Positions 25,835 through 34,955 of a DNA stretch of 64,000 nt are shown here, piece after piece. Each line of letters begins with the position of its first letter. Within the stretch, counting starts at the first letter, position 1. The position numbers and the translations under genes are program-made. The notes under the pieces were generated by a model. The model searched no databases, had not been told where the DNA came from, and saw only the letters and a list, made by a program, of their open reading frames with translations. Source of the DNA: Acidobacteriota bacterium (GTDB lineage: Bacteria > Acidobacteriota > Vicinamibacteria > Vicinamibacterales > UBA2999); assembly GCA_016871195.1 (NCBI GenBank), contig VFZN01000005.1, positions 124,001 through 188,000 of the forward strand, read 5' to 3'.

Positions 25835-27502
25835 GTGCGCCGCCTGTATCTGCCACTCACCCTGCTGGCGCTGCTGACGTTTGGCGCCGGACTCGGCCGT
25901 GGTGCCATGACCGATGCCGACGAGGCGTTCTACGCCGAGGCCGCCCGCGAAATGGTCGCCTCCGGCGACTATGTCACGCCGTTTTTCAACTACGAGCACC
26001 GATTCCAGAAGCCCGTCCTTTACTACTGGGTGACCGCGCTGGTCTACCGAACCACCGGTCCCACCGAGGCGGCCGCCCGCTTCGGGTCGGCCCTCTCGGG
26101 CATCGGCATCGTGCTGCTGACGGCGGCGTGTGCGCGCCGCTGGCGCGGCCACGAGCATGCGCTCCTCGCAGGCGCGATGGTCGCGACGGCGTTCGGGTGT
26201 TATTCGATCGGCCGCATGGCCCTGCCCGACCTTCCCCTGGCCTTCTTCATCACCCTCGCCATCTGGGCCGGGCTGACCGGTACGCTGCACCTGTCGCCCC
26301 ATCCTCGAGGGTGGCTGATGCTCTCGGCACTGGCCATGGCCCTGGGATTCCTGACGAAAGGTCCGGTCGCCGTGATTCTTCCGGCGCTCGTCGTCCTTCC
26401 GGTCACGCTCATCGAACGTCGTCGTCTGGGCCTGTCCGTGACCGATCTGCTGCTCGGCACCCTGGTCTTCGTGCTGATTGGCGTGCCCTGGTATGTGGTC
26501 ATGTGGGAACGCCACGGCCTGGCCTATCTCGAAGGCTTCTTCCTCGGCGACAATCTCGAGCGATTTGCCACAGACCGGTTCAATGATCCACGGCCATGGT
26601 GGTTCTACCTGCCGGTGGTCGTCGGGGGCCTGCTCCCCTGGTCGCCGCTGCTGGGCACGTGGTGGCCTGAACTACGGGCCACCGTGCAGCGACGGCGGCG
26701 ACCCTCGGCGGCCACACTGCGGCTAATCATCTGGGCAGCGGCACCGCTGCTCTTCTACTCGCTCTCGGTCGGCAAGCAACCCCGTTATGTGCTGCCGGTG
26801 CTGCCCCCGATCGCGATGCTGCTGGCCGATGGCGTGCGACGGGCGATTACCGAGAGGCCCCCGCACGGGGGCGCTGCGCGGGACGATCGCGGCCCGGTCA
26901 CTCTCGTGGTCGGCGGCGCCGTCACAGGCGTCGTGCTGGTGACCATCGGCGTTCTGATCTGGCGAGCAAAGCCGCTGCTGATTCACGTATCCGACACCAC
27001 GACGCTGGTGGCCAGCGCCTCATTGGCGCTCGCCGGTCTGGGGGTGGTGGTCACGAGTATGTCTCGATCGTGGCGCCAACTGCCGATGGCGTTAACCGTC
27101 GCGGGCACCGTCTGTGTGCTCGCTCTGCAGTTCGGTCCACTGGCCAGTGCGGGCGACAGCGCCGTCGAGCAGGTGGCCCGTGAAGTCGTGCGTCAGCACA
27201 CGCCCGAGCACGTGGTGGGTACCCATCAGGTCTTTGTGCGCAACCTGGTCTTCTACGCGCACCTGCCCACGCGTGATCTGCCCAATGACGAGTCACTCGC
27301 AAGCTTCTTTGCGGGACAGGGGCCGCGCCTGCTGGTCACCACCGCTGATCGGTTCCCGGCCATTGAGCGCATCGCCGGCCAGCCGCTGATCCAGCGGCTC
27401 GCGGTGTCGTATTTCAACGAGGCCGGCATCCGGCTGCGGACGCTGCTCACCCCGGAGCCCGCGCACGACCTCACTCGGGTCGTTGTCGTCGAGCGTCGTT
27501 GA
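25835..27502 (+). CDS. ArnT/PMT-like membrane glycosyltransferase
   Basis: 555 residues with roughly eleven hydrophobic helices. The first extracytoplasmic loop holds the acidic motif DADEAFYAEAAREMV and then FNYEHRFQKPVLYYWVTAL, typical of polyprenyl-phosphate-sugar-dependent transferases of the GT83/PMT_2 group (ArnT relatives). These use an undecaprenyl-phosphate sugar to modify lipid A, glycans or proteins; the acceptor cannot be told from sequence. GTG 25835 is chosen because hydrophobic sequence starts at once and a -10 box lies 8 nt before it. Divergent from rho. Confidence 0.85.
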   Translation: MRRLYLPLTLLALLTFGAGLGRGAMTDADEAFYAEAAREMVASGDYVTPFFNYEHRFQKPVLYYWVTALVYRTTGPTEAAARFGSALSGIGIVLLTAACARRWRGHEHALLAGAMVATAFGCYSIGRMALPDLPLAFFITLAIWAGLTGTLHLSPHPRGWLMLSALAMALGFLTKGPVAVILPALVVLPVTLIERRRLGLSVTDLLLGTLVFVLIGVPWYVVMWERHGLAYLEGFFLGDNLERFATDRFNDPRPWWFYLPVVVGGLLPWSPLLGTWWPELRATVQRRRRPSAATLRLIIWAAAPLLFYSLSVGKQPRYVLPVLPPIAMLLADGVRRAITERPPHGGAARDDRGPVTLVVGGAVTGVVLVTIGVLIWRAKPLLIHVSDTTTLVASASLALAGLGVVVTSMSRSWRQLPMALTVAGTVCVLALQFGPLASAGDSAVEQVAREVVRQHTPEHVVGTHQVFVRNLVFYAHLPTRDLPNDESLASFFAGQGPRLLVTTADRFPAIERIAGQPLIQRLAVSYFNEAGIRLRTLLTPEPAHDLTRVVVVERR

Positions 27503-27505
27503 GGC

Positions 27506-28909
27506 TCAGACCCTCGGCAACGGGGCGTCGGGCCAGATTTTTCCTGGATTAAGACGCCCGTCGGGATCGAAGGCGGCCTTGACCCGCTGCATGAGGGCAA
27601 CCACGTCCGGTGCCAGTTCAATCGGCAGGTAGCGTGCCTTCGAGAACCCGATGCCGTGCTCGCCGCTGATCGATCCCTGCATCGAGACGACGGCCTCGAA
27701 CAAGTCGGACGTCGCGCGCTCGGCCCGAGCGACAGCATCAGCGTCATCGGGGTCGATCATGATGTTCACGTGGATATTGCCGTCACCCGCATGGCCGAAG
27801 CTGGGGATCCAGAGGCCGTGTGCCTGTTCGAGGGCGGCGATGCACCGATAGAGTTCGCCGAGGCGGCCACGGGGCACTGAGACATCGTGGTTGATCTTAC
27901 GCGGTGCACTCGCACGCAAGGCATACGACATCGAGCGCCGTGTCTCCCATAAAGCATCGCGGGTGGCAGGGTCGTGCGCCACGTCGACGCCCAGCACGGG
28001 TCCCAGACGCGCCGCCTCAACGATGACCCGAGCCTCGTCGCGGATGCCACCTTCCGTGCCATCGACTTCAATAATGAGCAGGGCCCCCGTGCCCGACGGG
28101 GCCAGTGTCCGGCCGGCATAGCGTTCGGCCGCGGCCAGTGACCCGGCGTCCACGACCTCAATGGTCGACGGCGTGATGCCGGCTGCGGTGATTCGGTCGA
28201 CCACCGCCACGGCGGCGTCGATGCCGTCCGTAAACACCTGCAGCGTCGCCACGTGCGCCGGCCGCGGCACCAGCCGCATCGTGGCCTCGGTGATGATACC
28301 GAGCGTGCCCTCAGAGCCGACCATCAGCTGCGTGAGGTCGTAGCCGACGACATTTTTGACGGCACGCGAACCGGTGCGAATGACAGTACCACTGGCCAGC
28401 ACCACTTCCAGCCCAAGCACATAACGGCGTGTTGTGCCGTACTTGACCGCGCGAGGGCCTCCGGCACCTTCCGCGATGTTGCCTCCGATGCTGGACCGGT
28501 GCAGGCTGGCGGGGTCTGGCGGATACCACAGGCCGGCAGCCTCGGCGGCGCGCTGCAGGTCAGCCGTAATGACACCCGGCTGCACGACGGCCACCTGATT
28601 CCGGACATCGAGTTCGAGGATGCGGTTCATCCGCTCGACGCAGACCACCATCCCCCCCGAGGTCGGCACGGCCCCGCCGGTGTAACCTGTCCCGGCGCCG
28701 CGGGTCACCACGGGCATCCCGGCCTCCGTCGCCTGCCGCATAATCCACTGAACGTCGCCCGTCGAAGACGGCCACACCACGAGGTCTGCGTCGGCCCCTC
28801 TCAGCAGGGCATCGGTACCGTAGTCGCGCCGCACCTGCGGGTCGATGGAGACCGCCGTCTCACCGAGATACGACGCACAAGCCTTGCGCAGGCGATCGAC
28901 GATACTCAC
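27506..28909 (-). CDS. FAD-linked oxidase, GlcD / D-2-hydroxyacid dehydrogenase type
   Basis: 467 residues. The PCMH-type FAD domain shows PVVTRGAGTGYTGGAVP and SSIGGNIAEGAGGPRAVKYG. The C-terminal cap carries the His-rich substrate motif FGHAGDGNIHVNIM and SISGEHGIGFSKARYL. This fits glycolate or D-lactate/D-2-hydroxyglutarate dehydrogenases; the electron-accepting GlcE/GlcF subunits are not nearby. Its ATG overlaps the preceding aminotransferase stop (ATGA), so the two are coupled. Confidence 0.88.
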   Translation of the reverse strand: MSIVDRLRKACASYLGETAVSIDPQVRRDYGTDALLRGADADLVVWPSSTGDVQWIMRQATEAGMPVVTRGAGTGYTGGAVPTSGGMVVCVERMNRILELDVRNQVAVVQPGVITADLQRAAEAAGLWYPPDPASLHRSSIGGNIAEGAGGPRAVKYGTTRRYVLGLEVVLASGTVIRTGSRAVKNVVGYDLTQLMVGSEGTLGIITEATMRLVPRPAHVATLQVFTDGIDAAVAVVDRITAAGITPSTIEVVDAGSLAAAERYAGRTLAPSGTGALLIIEVDGTEGGIRDEARVIVEAARLGPVLGVDVAHDPATRDALWETRRSMSYALRASAPRKINHDVSVPRGRLGELYRCIAALEQAHGLWIPSFGHAGDGNIHVNIMIDPDDADAVARAERATSDLFEAVVSMQGSISGEHGIGFSKARYLPIELAPDVVALMQRVKAAFDPDGRLNPGKIWPDAPLPRV

Positions 28910-30090
28910 TGGCTGCGACGGGTGATGAAGGCATGCAACCGGCGCATGCCTTCCTCAAGACGTTCCATCGACGTGGCATAGGACAGGCGGAAGAATCCTG
29001 GGGCGTCGAAGCCCTCGCCGGCCGTAACGGCCACATGCGCCTCGGCCAGCAGTGACTCCGCAAACTCCGATGTAGTTCGGAACCCGGTCGCCTCCAAAAC
29101 ATCGGCGACATAGGGAAACAGATAAAACGCGCCCTGCGGCTTCACGCACGTGATGCGGGGGTCGGCCGCCAGCAGTGCGGTGACGGCATCGCGACGCCGG
29201 CGATACTCGTCGAGCATCACGGTCACACTCTCTTGCGGCCCGGTGAGAGCGGCCACGGCGGCTCGCTGCGTAATCGAGTTGATGTTCGACGTGGCGTGCC
29301 CCTGCAGGGCATTGCATTGTGCGATAAACGCCTTGGGACCGATGGTCCAGCCGCAGCGCCAGCCGGTCATGGCATACGCCTTCGATGCCGCACTACAAAT
29401 GGCGAACTGGTCGGGTATCACTTCAGCCAGAATGGCCGGCAGGTTGTGCGCAACGGGGTCGTAGATGAGCTTCTCGTATGTCAGGTCGGCGATGACCCAG
29501 ATGCCTCGGCGCGCGGCTTCCTCGGCGATGGCGCGTAGATTGGTCTCGCTGATCAGGGCACCCGCCGGATTACTCGGGGAATTGACAATGACGGCACGTG
29601 TGCACGGCGTCATGGCCGCAATCATCGCGTCGGCGTGAATGGCGAAGCCGTCCTCGGGTGAAGTCTGCACGATGACCGGCGTGGCGCCGGCCAGCTTGAC
29701 CTGCTCGGGGATCGTGGGCCAGTAGGGCGCATGGGTGACCACCTCGTCACCCGGATCGAACAGCACAAACGCCGTGTTGAACAGCGCCTGTTTGCCGCCG
29801 GCCGTCATGATGACCTGGTCGGGTGCTATCGTCACGCCGTAATCGATGGCATAACGCTGGCACACAGCCTGCCGCACCTCGACGATGCCGGCCGAGGGCG
29901 TGTACTTGGTGAAGTTCTGGTCGAGGGCGAGGTGCGCCGCCGCCTTCACGTGCTCGGGTGTCGGGAAATCGGGCTCGCCGGCGCCGAGGTCAACGACGTC
30001 GATCCCCTGCCGCCTCAGGCGATCGGCCTCGGCCGTGACCTTCAGCGTGGGTGATGGAGCAATCTGGGCCATGCGGCTTGCGAAGTTCAT
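28906..30090 (-). CDS. Pyridoxal-phosphate aminotransferase, aspartate aminotransferase type
   Basis: 394 residues of fold-type I subgroup I-gamma. The N-terminus has the substrate-loop motif DLGAGEPDFPTPEHV, the middle has NSPSNPAGALIS and DLTYEKL, and the PLP lysine is in SAASKAYAMTGWRCGW. A conserved Arg for the substrate carboxylate is in GFFRLSYATS. Aspartate is the usual substrate, with prephenate also possible in this subgroup. It is coupled by ATGA to coaD upstream and to the FAD oxidase downstream. Confidence 0.9.
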   Translation of the reverse strand: MNFASRMAQIAPSPTLKVTAEADRLRRQGIDVVDLGAGEPDFPTPEHVKAAAHLALDQNFTKYTPSAGIVEVRQAVCQRYAIDYGVTIAPDQVIMTAGGKQALFNTAFVLFDPGDEVVTHAPYWPTIPEQVKLAGATPVIVQTSPEDGFAIHADAMIAAMTPCTRAVIVNSPSNPAGALISETNLRAIAEEAARRGIWVIADLTYEKLIYDPVAHNLPAILAEVIPDQFAICSAASKAYAMTGWRCGWTIGPKAFIAQCNALQGHATSNINSITQRAAVAALTGPQESVTVMLDEYRRRRDAVTALLAADPRITCVKPQGAFYLFPYVADVLEATGFRTTSEFAESLLAEAHVAVTAGEGFDAPGFFRLSYATSMERLEEGMRRLHAFITRRSQ

Positions 30091-30605
30091 ATCTGCCTTG
30101 CCTCGGGAAGAACAGTGCGGCGTCTCTCAGCCAGCCAGCGCGCCACTGGCGGCGGCACCAGCTCGTCGACCGGACCGCCGAAACGATAGGCCTCGCGCAC
30201 CAGCGTTGATGAAATGAAGGCGCGCGCAGGATCGGGGGCGAGGAAGACCGTCTCAATGTCGGGGGCTAGGTGTCGATTCATCTGGGCCAGCTGCGATTCG
30301 AATTCCCAGTCGTGGACACCCCGCACACCGCGCACCACGGTCGAGGCACCCCACTCGCGTGCTGCATCGACCAGCAGCCCCGAGAACGTGCGCACATCAA
30401 TCGTCGGGTGGTCAGCAAACACTTCCGCGATGACGGCCACTCGGTCGTCGAGGCTCATGAGCGGCGACTTCGCAGGATTGATGAGCACCCCGACGATGAC
30501 CCGATCGGCCAATGCGGTGGCCCGGGAGATGACGTCGACGTGGCCCAGGGTGAGCGGGTCGAAGGAGCCGGCGCAGAGGGCGACACGAATGGGATGCGCA
30601 GTCAT
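30087..30605 (-). CDS. coaD: Pantetheine-phosphate adenylyltransferase
   Basis: Penultimate step of coenzyme A synthesis. 172 residues with the nucleotidyltransferase motif GSFDPLTLGHVDVI near the start and the second motif ISSTLVREAYRFGG. The middle motif VVRGVRGVHDWEFESQLAQMN is also characteristic. The tail beyond residue 150 is somewhat longer than in E. coli. It follows rsmD by an ATGA overlap, the common rsmD-coaD pairing. Confidence 0.95.
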   Translation of the reverse strand: MTAHPIRVALCAGSFDPLTLGHVDVISRATALADRVIVGVLINPAKSPLMSLDDRVAVIAEVFADHPTIDVRTFSGLLVDAAREWGASTVVRGVRGVHDWEFESQLAQMNRHLAPDIETVFLAPDPARAFISSTLVREAYRFGGPVDELVPPPVARWLAERRRTVLPEARQI

Positions 30606-31135
30606 GAGTAGAACGCCAGTGTGCTGTCTCCGGCCCGCACCGTGCGGGTCGGCGGGTGTCCGTTCCGCAGGGGCGAGGCCCGTCGCGAGGCATGTTCGAC
30701 CACGAGCATGCCCTCGGGGGCGAGATGCCGTGAGGCCGCGTCGACCAGTTCGTCGAGCGCGGCGAGGTCATACGGCGGGTCGAGAAAGATCACATCGAAC
30801 GGCCCGCCGGTCAGTGTGCCCTGCAGCACCCGCAGCGCATCACCGGGCATGATCATACATCGGGCGTCCTCGCCAACCGCGTCGCGATTTGTCGCGATCA
30901 ATGCCTGCGCGCGGCGGTTCGATTCGATGCACTGCGCTGATGCAGCACCGCGGCTGAGGGCCTCGAGCGCGACGGCTCCGGTGCCAGCGCACACATCCAG
31001 CACGCGAGCGCCTGGGAGCCGTGCGGCCAGAATATTGAACAGCGTTTCGCGCAGGCGATCGGAGGTGGGCCTGAGTCCCGGCCATGTGGGCGATGTCAGC
31101 ACGCGCCCGCGATGGCGCCCCGCGATGATGCGCAT
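30602..31135 (-). CDS. rsmD: 16S rRNA (guanine966-N2)-methyltransferase RsmD
   Basis: 177 residues. The start MRIIAGRHRGRVL is followed by RPTSDRLRETLFNIL, the SAM-binding motif VLDVCAGTGAVALEALSRGA and the catalytic DPPY in VIFLDPPYDL. It lies between recG (6 nt gap) and coaD (ATGA overlap) in a tight operon. Confidence 0.95.
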   Translation of the reverse strand: MRIIAGRHRGRVLTSPTWPGLRPTSDRLRETLFNILAARLPGARVLDVCAGTGAVALEALSRGAASAQCIESNRRAQALIATNRDAVGEDARCMIMPGDALRVLQGTLTGGPFDVIFLDPPYDLAALDELVDAASRHLAPEGMLVVEHASRRASPLRNGHPPTRTVRAGDSTLAFYS

Positions 31136-31141
31136 CGTGCC

Positions 31142-33277
31142 TTACCCGACCGCAATGAGCCCGAACTGGCGGTCCCACACCTGCAGCACGTACTGCTCGA
31201 TGGCCGGGACCAGGTGCCCGGTCTCGATGCGCACACGGGCTTCGGTGTGTGCGAGCTCCAGCAGGTCGGCATCGCGCAACAAATCTCCCGCCCGCAGCTG
31301 CGGCAGCCCAGACTGACGGGTGCCAAAAAAATCGCCCGGACCGCGAATCTGCAGGTCGCGCTCGGCAAGCACGAACCCGTCCTGGGTCGAGGCCATCGCC
31401 GAGAGGCGCTGCTGGGCATCGGGCGACCAGGGTGACTGATACACGAGGACGCAGGTGGACGGATGCACGCCGCGCCCGACGCGGCCGCGTAGCTGGTGCA
31501 GTTGTGACAACCCGAACCGTTCGGCATGCTCGACCACCATCAGCGTCGCGTTGGGCACATCGACGCCGACCTCGACGACCGAGGTCGAGACGAGCAACGG
31601 CACCTCGCCGGACGAAAAGGCCCGCATCACGGCATCTTTCTCATCGCCCTTCATGCGCCCGTGCAGTAGCGCTGCCCGGAACGGGGCGCACACCTGTGCG
31701 AGTTCCTCGTACATCGCCGTGGCGGCCCGCAGGTCGACCTTCTCTGACTCTTCCACCAGCGGATAGACCACATAGGCCTGCCGCCCTTCCGTCAGCGCAT
31801 CGCGCAGCAGCCGGTAGACTTCGTCGCGCCGGGCATCGGGCGTGACCAGCGTCCGGATGGGCTGGCGCCCCGGGGGCAGCCCTGTGATGACCGACACTTC
31901 CATGTCACCGCACGCGGTCAGCGCCAGCGTCCGTGGAATCGGCGTGGCGGTCATCATCAGCACGTCGGGGTGCAGGCCCTTCGCCGCGAGCTCTCCGCGC
32001 TGCATCACGCCGAAGCGATGCTGTTCGTCGATGACCACGAGGGTGAGCGCCCGGAAGGTGACCTGCTCCTGCACCAGCGCGTGCGTGCCAATGACGAGGT
32101 CAACCTCGCCGCGTGCAATGGCCGGTAGCAGGGTTCTTCGGGCGGCCGCGCCGACGCGACCGCTCAGCAGCGCGACACGGTATCGGGTGCCATCGAGCAT
32201 GCGCGTGATCGACCGCATGTGCTGTTCGGCAAGAATTTCGGTGGGGGCCATCAGGGCCACCTGTCCCCCGTCCTCAATGGCGACCACGGCGGCCAGTAGC
32301 GCGACGATAGTCTTGCCTGCGCCGACATCGCCTTGCAGCAGGCGCTGCATCGGCCACGGCCGCTGCTGGTCGGCCACGATTTCCCGCAGGGCCTCGCGCT
32401 GCCCCGTCGTCAGGGGAAACGGCAGCACGGCACGTGCGGCAGTGCGCGTGGCCTCAGACACGACCACTGGCTTTGCCTTGCGAATCTGCAGATTACGGTG
32501 CCGACGCAGCGCCAGGCCCGACTGGAAGACAAAGAACTCTTCGAACACAAGCCGTCGCTGCGCCGGTGTGGCGAAGGCATTGAGGTCGTCCACCGTGGCC
32601 GACGGCTGGGGGAAATGCGTGGCCCTGAGCGCGTCGGTGCGCCCGGGCCACTGGTGCCGGCGCAGAAGTTCCTCGGGCACGGGGTCGAACATGTCGTCGG
32701 GCAGCATCTGCAGGGCCTGCCAGACCAGCCGGCGCTGCACATTGCCACTTACCGTGCCGATGCGCTCGTAGACCGGCACGATACGTCCGGTGTGCAGGGG
32801 GGCAGGGGCCTCGGGGGCCGCAGGCGCGGTGTCGACGACCTCGAACTCCGGATCCGTCAATTGCAGTCCACGAGTGCCCCAGAGTTCGGCGCGCCCGTAT
32901 AGCACGACGTGCTGATGTGGACGGATGACATCTTTCAGAAACGCCTGATTGGGCCAGACCACCTGCACCTGCCCGCTGGCGTCCTGCACGAGCGCGGTGA
33001 ACAGCCGGAAGTTCGACCGGCGGGTGTGCTGGAGGTGGCACTGCAGAACCTCGCCCGAGATGGCCACCGTCTGCCCCGGCCGCACGCTGATGATGGGCTG
33101 CAGGCGACTGCGATCTTCGTAGCGCAGGGGAAACCGGTACAGCAGGTCTTGCAGCATATGGAGACCGGCCTTCCGGAGGTCGGCCGCTTTTCGCGGCCCC
33201 ACGCCCTTCAGGAACTGCAGGGGTGTCTGCAGCGGATCGCGCCCCTCGTGCTCCGCGCGCGACGGAAGGTCTGCCAT
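31142..33277 (-). CDS. recG: ATP-dependent DNA helicase RecG
   Basis: Reverses stalled forks and branch-migrates Holliday junctions. 711 residues. The N-terminal wedge/OB domain covers about 60-170, the Walker A is LLQGDVGAGKTIVALLA near residue 310, and the DEAD-like box is VVIDEQHRFG. Motif III is MMTATPIPRTLAL and motif VI is QLRGRVGRGVHPS. ATG 33277 follows the exported-protein gene by 8 nt. Confidence 0.96.
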   Translation of the reverse strand: MADLPSRAEHEGRDPLQTPLQFLKGVGPRKAADLRKAGLHMLQDLLYRFPLRYEDRSRLQPIISVRPGQTVAISGEVLQCHLQHTRRSNFRLFTALVQDASGQVQVVWPNQAFLKDVIRPHQHVVLYGRAELWGTRGLQLTDPEFEVVDTAPAAPEAPAPLHTGRIVPVYERIGTVSGNVQRRLVWQALQMLPDDMFDPVPEELLRRHQWPGRTDALRATHFPQPSATVDDLNAFATPAQRRLVFEEFFVFQSGLALRRHRNLQIRKAKPVVVSEATRTAARAVLPFPLTTGQREALREIVADQQRPWPMQRLLQGDVGAGKTIVALLAAVVAIEDGGQVALMAPTEILAEQHMRSITRMLDGTRYRVALLSGRVGAAARRTLLPAIARGEVDLVIGTHALVQEQVTFRALTLVVIDEQHRFGVMQRGELAAKGLHPDVLMMTATPIPRTLALTACGDMEVSVITGLPPGRQPIRTLVTPDARRDEVYRLLRDALTEGRQAYVVYPLVEESEKVDLRAATAMYEELAQVCAPFRAALLHGRMKGDEKDAVMRAFSSGEVPLLVSTSVVEVGVDVPNATLMVVEHAERFGLSQLHQLRGRVGRGVHPSTCVLVYQSPWSPDAQQRLSAMASTQDGFVLAERDLQIRGPGDFFGTRQSGLPQLRAGDLLRDADLLELAHTEARVRIETGHLVPAIEQYVLQVWDRQFGLIAVG

Positions 33278-33285
33278 GCGTGGGT

Positions 33286-33876
33286 CTACTGCGTGACGAT
33301 GACTCGACCGGCGACGATCGTGACGGTGCGGATGCCGTAAGGCATCGGCAGCGGGTCGTCGAGCTTCATGCCCTGCGGGGCGTCCGGGGTGGCGGTGTAC
33401 GTCGACAGCAGTTGCTGAAGCAGCGGCGGCGGAATCTCGAACCCGGCCAGTTCCGCACGCTCGAGACGGAACCGTGCCTGCCCCTCGGCGGCGGCGAAGG
33501 TACCCCGCGCGTTGACGGGCACCTGCCCCTTCAGCAGCGCCAGCGGAACGAAGGGGCCTGACGCCGAGCGACGACCCGCAAGACGATCGAGGTCGGCGAC
33601 CAGTGTGATGTCGACGATCCCCCCATCGCGCAACGTGACGGCGGGTGACGACAGGCCGTGCGGCAGTTCCGAGGCGTAGCTGAGGGCGAGATAGGCGTTC
33701 AGTTCGTCGTTCGAAAATATGGTGAAGTGCGTGCCGGCGGTCTGGGGTCCCCGGGCAATGATCTGGCCCAGCTTGGTGTCGAACGCGGCCGCGGCCCCGG
33801 GATCCTGCGGGCCGCGAGCCAACACGGCCGAGGCAGGCAGGGTTATGAGGAGCAGTGCTGCGGCCAGCGCGCGCAT
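33286..33876 (-). CDS. Exported protein of unknown function
   Basis: 196 residues. A clear signal peptide (MRALAAALLLITLPASAVLA, cleavage probably after the Ala-Arg region) is followed by a beta-rich domain (FTIFSNDELNAYLALSY, GGIVDITLVADLDRLAG, VPVNARGTFAAAEGQARFRL) ending YGIRTVTIVAGRVIVTQ. The alternating pattern resembles lipid- or ligand-binding beta barrels such as the LmeA/DUF2993 type, but I cannot assign it. ATG 33876 is 6 nt after TACACT on the minus strand. It heads the recG-rsmD-coaD run and is divergent from lexA. Confidence 0.7.
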   Translation of the reverse strand: MRALAAALLLITLPASAVLARGPQDPGAAAAFDTKLGQIIARGPQTAGTHFTIFSNDELNAYLALSYASELPHGLSSPAVTLRDGGIVDITLVADLDRLAGRRSASGPFVPLALLKGQVPVNARGTFAAAEGQARFRLERAELAGFEIPPPLLQQLLSTYTATPDAPQGMKLDDPLPMPYGIRTVTIVAGRVIVTQ

Positions 33877-33882
33877 GACGGA

Positions 33883-33888
33883 AGTGTA
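33883..33888 (-). promoter_or_regulatory. -10-like hexamer of the exported-protein/recG operon
   Basis: TACACT on the minus strand, exactly 6 nt before ATG 33876, with no Shine-Dalgarno. The same hexamer stands before the tRNA-Pro gene and the small membrane protein gene at 42708. Confidence 0.45.
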
Positions 33889-33915
33889 GCGCACGAAAGG
33901 ACCACGAAGGACCTG

Positions 33916-33957
33916 TTGATTTTCGCCTTTTCTTTGGTTACGCTTCCGAAGCGAAAC
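33916..33957 (+). promoter_or_regulatory. lexA promoter with overlapping palindrome (putative LexA box)
   Basis: TTGATT (33916-33921), a 17-nt spacer and TACGCT (33939-33944) form a plausible promoter. A 21-nt near-palindrome at 33937-33957, with arms GTTACGCTTC and GAAGCGAAAC around a central C, covers the -10. Placement over the -10 of lexA suggests the SOS operator. It does not match the enterobacterial CTGT-N8-ACAG or the alphaproteobacterial GTTC-N7-GTTC site. Confidence 0.55.
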
Positions 33958-33992
33958 CTGACCGTCTGACACCACTGCCCTCTGGAGGTCCC

Positions 33993-34601
33993 GTGCAGCC
34001 ACTGACCAAGCGCCAGCGAGAGATTCTTGATTATTTGAACGACTTCATCCAGCAGCACGGCTATGCGCCGAGCCTCGAAGAGATCGGGCGGCGATTCAAT
34101 CTGTCGTCACTGGCCACGGTGCACAAGCACCTCAGCAACCTGCAGGAGAAAGGGTTTATCCGGCGCTCGTGGAACCGCAGCCGGTCGGTCGAACTGCTGG
34201 CGGCGCGCACCGGGCAGCGTGCGGTCGAACTGCCGATGCTCGGGTATGTCGCAGCAGGGCATCCGATCGAAGCGGTCATCGGGGGCGACACCATCGCCGT
34301 ACCCGAGGCTCTCGTGTCAGGCCGCCGCGACACCTACGTGCTCCGCGTCAAGGGCGAGTCGATGATTGACGAGCAGATTCGCGACGGCGACTGGGTGGTC
34401 GTCGAAGACCGCCACTCTGCCGACAACGGCGAAATGGTCATTGCGCTCGTCGGGGGCGACGATGTGACTCTCAAGAAGTTCTACCGCGAGAGCGGTCGCG
34501 TCCGCCTGCAGCCGGCCAACGCGACGATGGCTCCCATCTATGTCGAACCAGATCGGGTGCAGATTCAGGGGGTGGTGGTGGGCGTGATGCGCAAGTACTG
34601 A
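33993..34601 (+). CDS. lexA: SOS repressor LexA
   Basis: 202 residues. Winged HTH (APSLEEIGRRFNLSSLATVH), self-cleavage site Ala88-Gly89 in VAAGHPIEA, catalytic Ser123 in KGESMIDEQI and general base Lys161 in DDVTLKKFY. All residues for RecA-stimulated autoproteolysis are present. GGAGG lies just before GTG 33993, a proper ribosome binding site. It begins a plus-strand run of repair, rRNA and division genes, some of which may be SOS-controlled through the palindrome upstream. Confidence 0.96.
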   Translation: MQPLTKRQREILDYLNDFIQQHGYAPSLEEIGRRFNLSSLATVHKHLSNLQEKGFIRRSWNRSRSVELLAARTGQRAVELPMLGYVAAGHPIEAVIGGDTIAVPEALVSGRRDTYVLRVKGESMIDEQIRDGDWVVVEDRHSADNGEMVIALVGGDDVTLKKFYRESGRVRLQPANATMAPIYVEPDRVQIQGVVVGVMRKY

Positions 34602-34629
34602 CCCCGTAGTACGATGCCGCCGAGGCCCC

Positions 34630-34950
34630 ATGAGTGACCGCAAGCACATCAATTTCACCATCGTTCCGGGCGAGGCCCCGGAGACCCGTGTCTATTCGAA
34701 CTTCTGCGCAGTTAGTCACACGCCTTTTGATGTGACGCTGAGCTTCTGCGAAGTGCTGCCGCTCTCCGACCACGACCTGCAGACGGCAGAGGCCAACCAT
34801 GTGGTCAAGGCGCCAGTGCGCGTTAGTGTCGCGTTGCCGCTGGCGCTGGTGCCCACGCTGATTGCCGCCCTCCAGGACAACATGCGGGCGTTCGCCGACG
34901 CCCAGCCAGCCCAGAGCCCGACGGCCGGTGGCCAGGGCCCGGTCCACTAG
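34630..34950 (+). CDS. DUF3467 domain protein
   Basis: 106 residues. The core ETRVYSNFCAVSHTPFDVTL followed by FCEVLPLS and VALPLALVPTLIAALQDNMR matches the DUF3467 pattern: a short beta-rich protein whose role is unknown. The Gln/Pro/Gly-rich tail looks disordered. It lies 28 nt after lexA and 5 nt before nth, so it is probably cotranscribed with DNA repair genes. Confidence 0.8.
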   Translation: MSDRKHINFTIVPGEAPETRVYSNFCAVSHTPFDVTLSFCEVLPLSDHDLQTAEANHVVKAPVRVSVALPLALVPTLIAALQDNMRAFADAQPAQSPTAGGQGPVH

Positions 34951-34955
34951 ACCGC

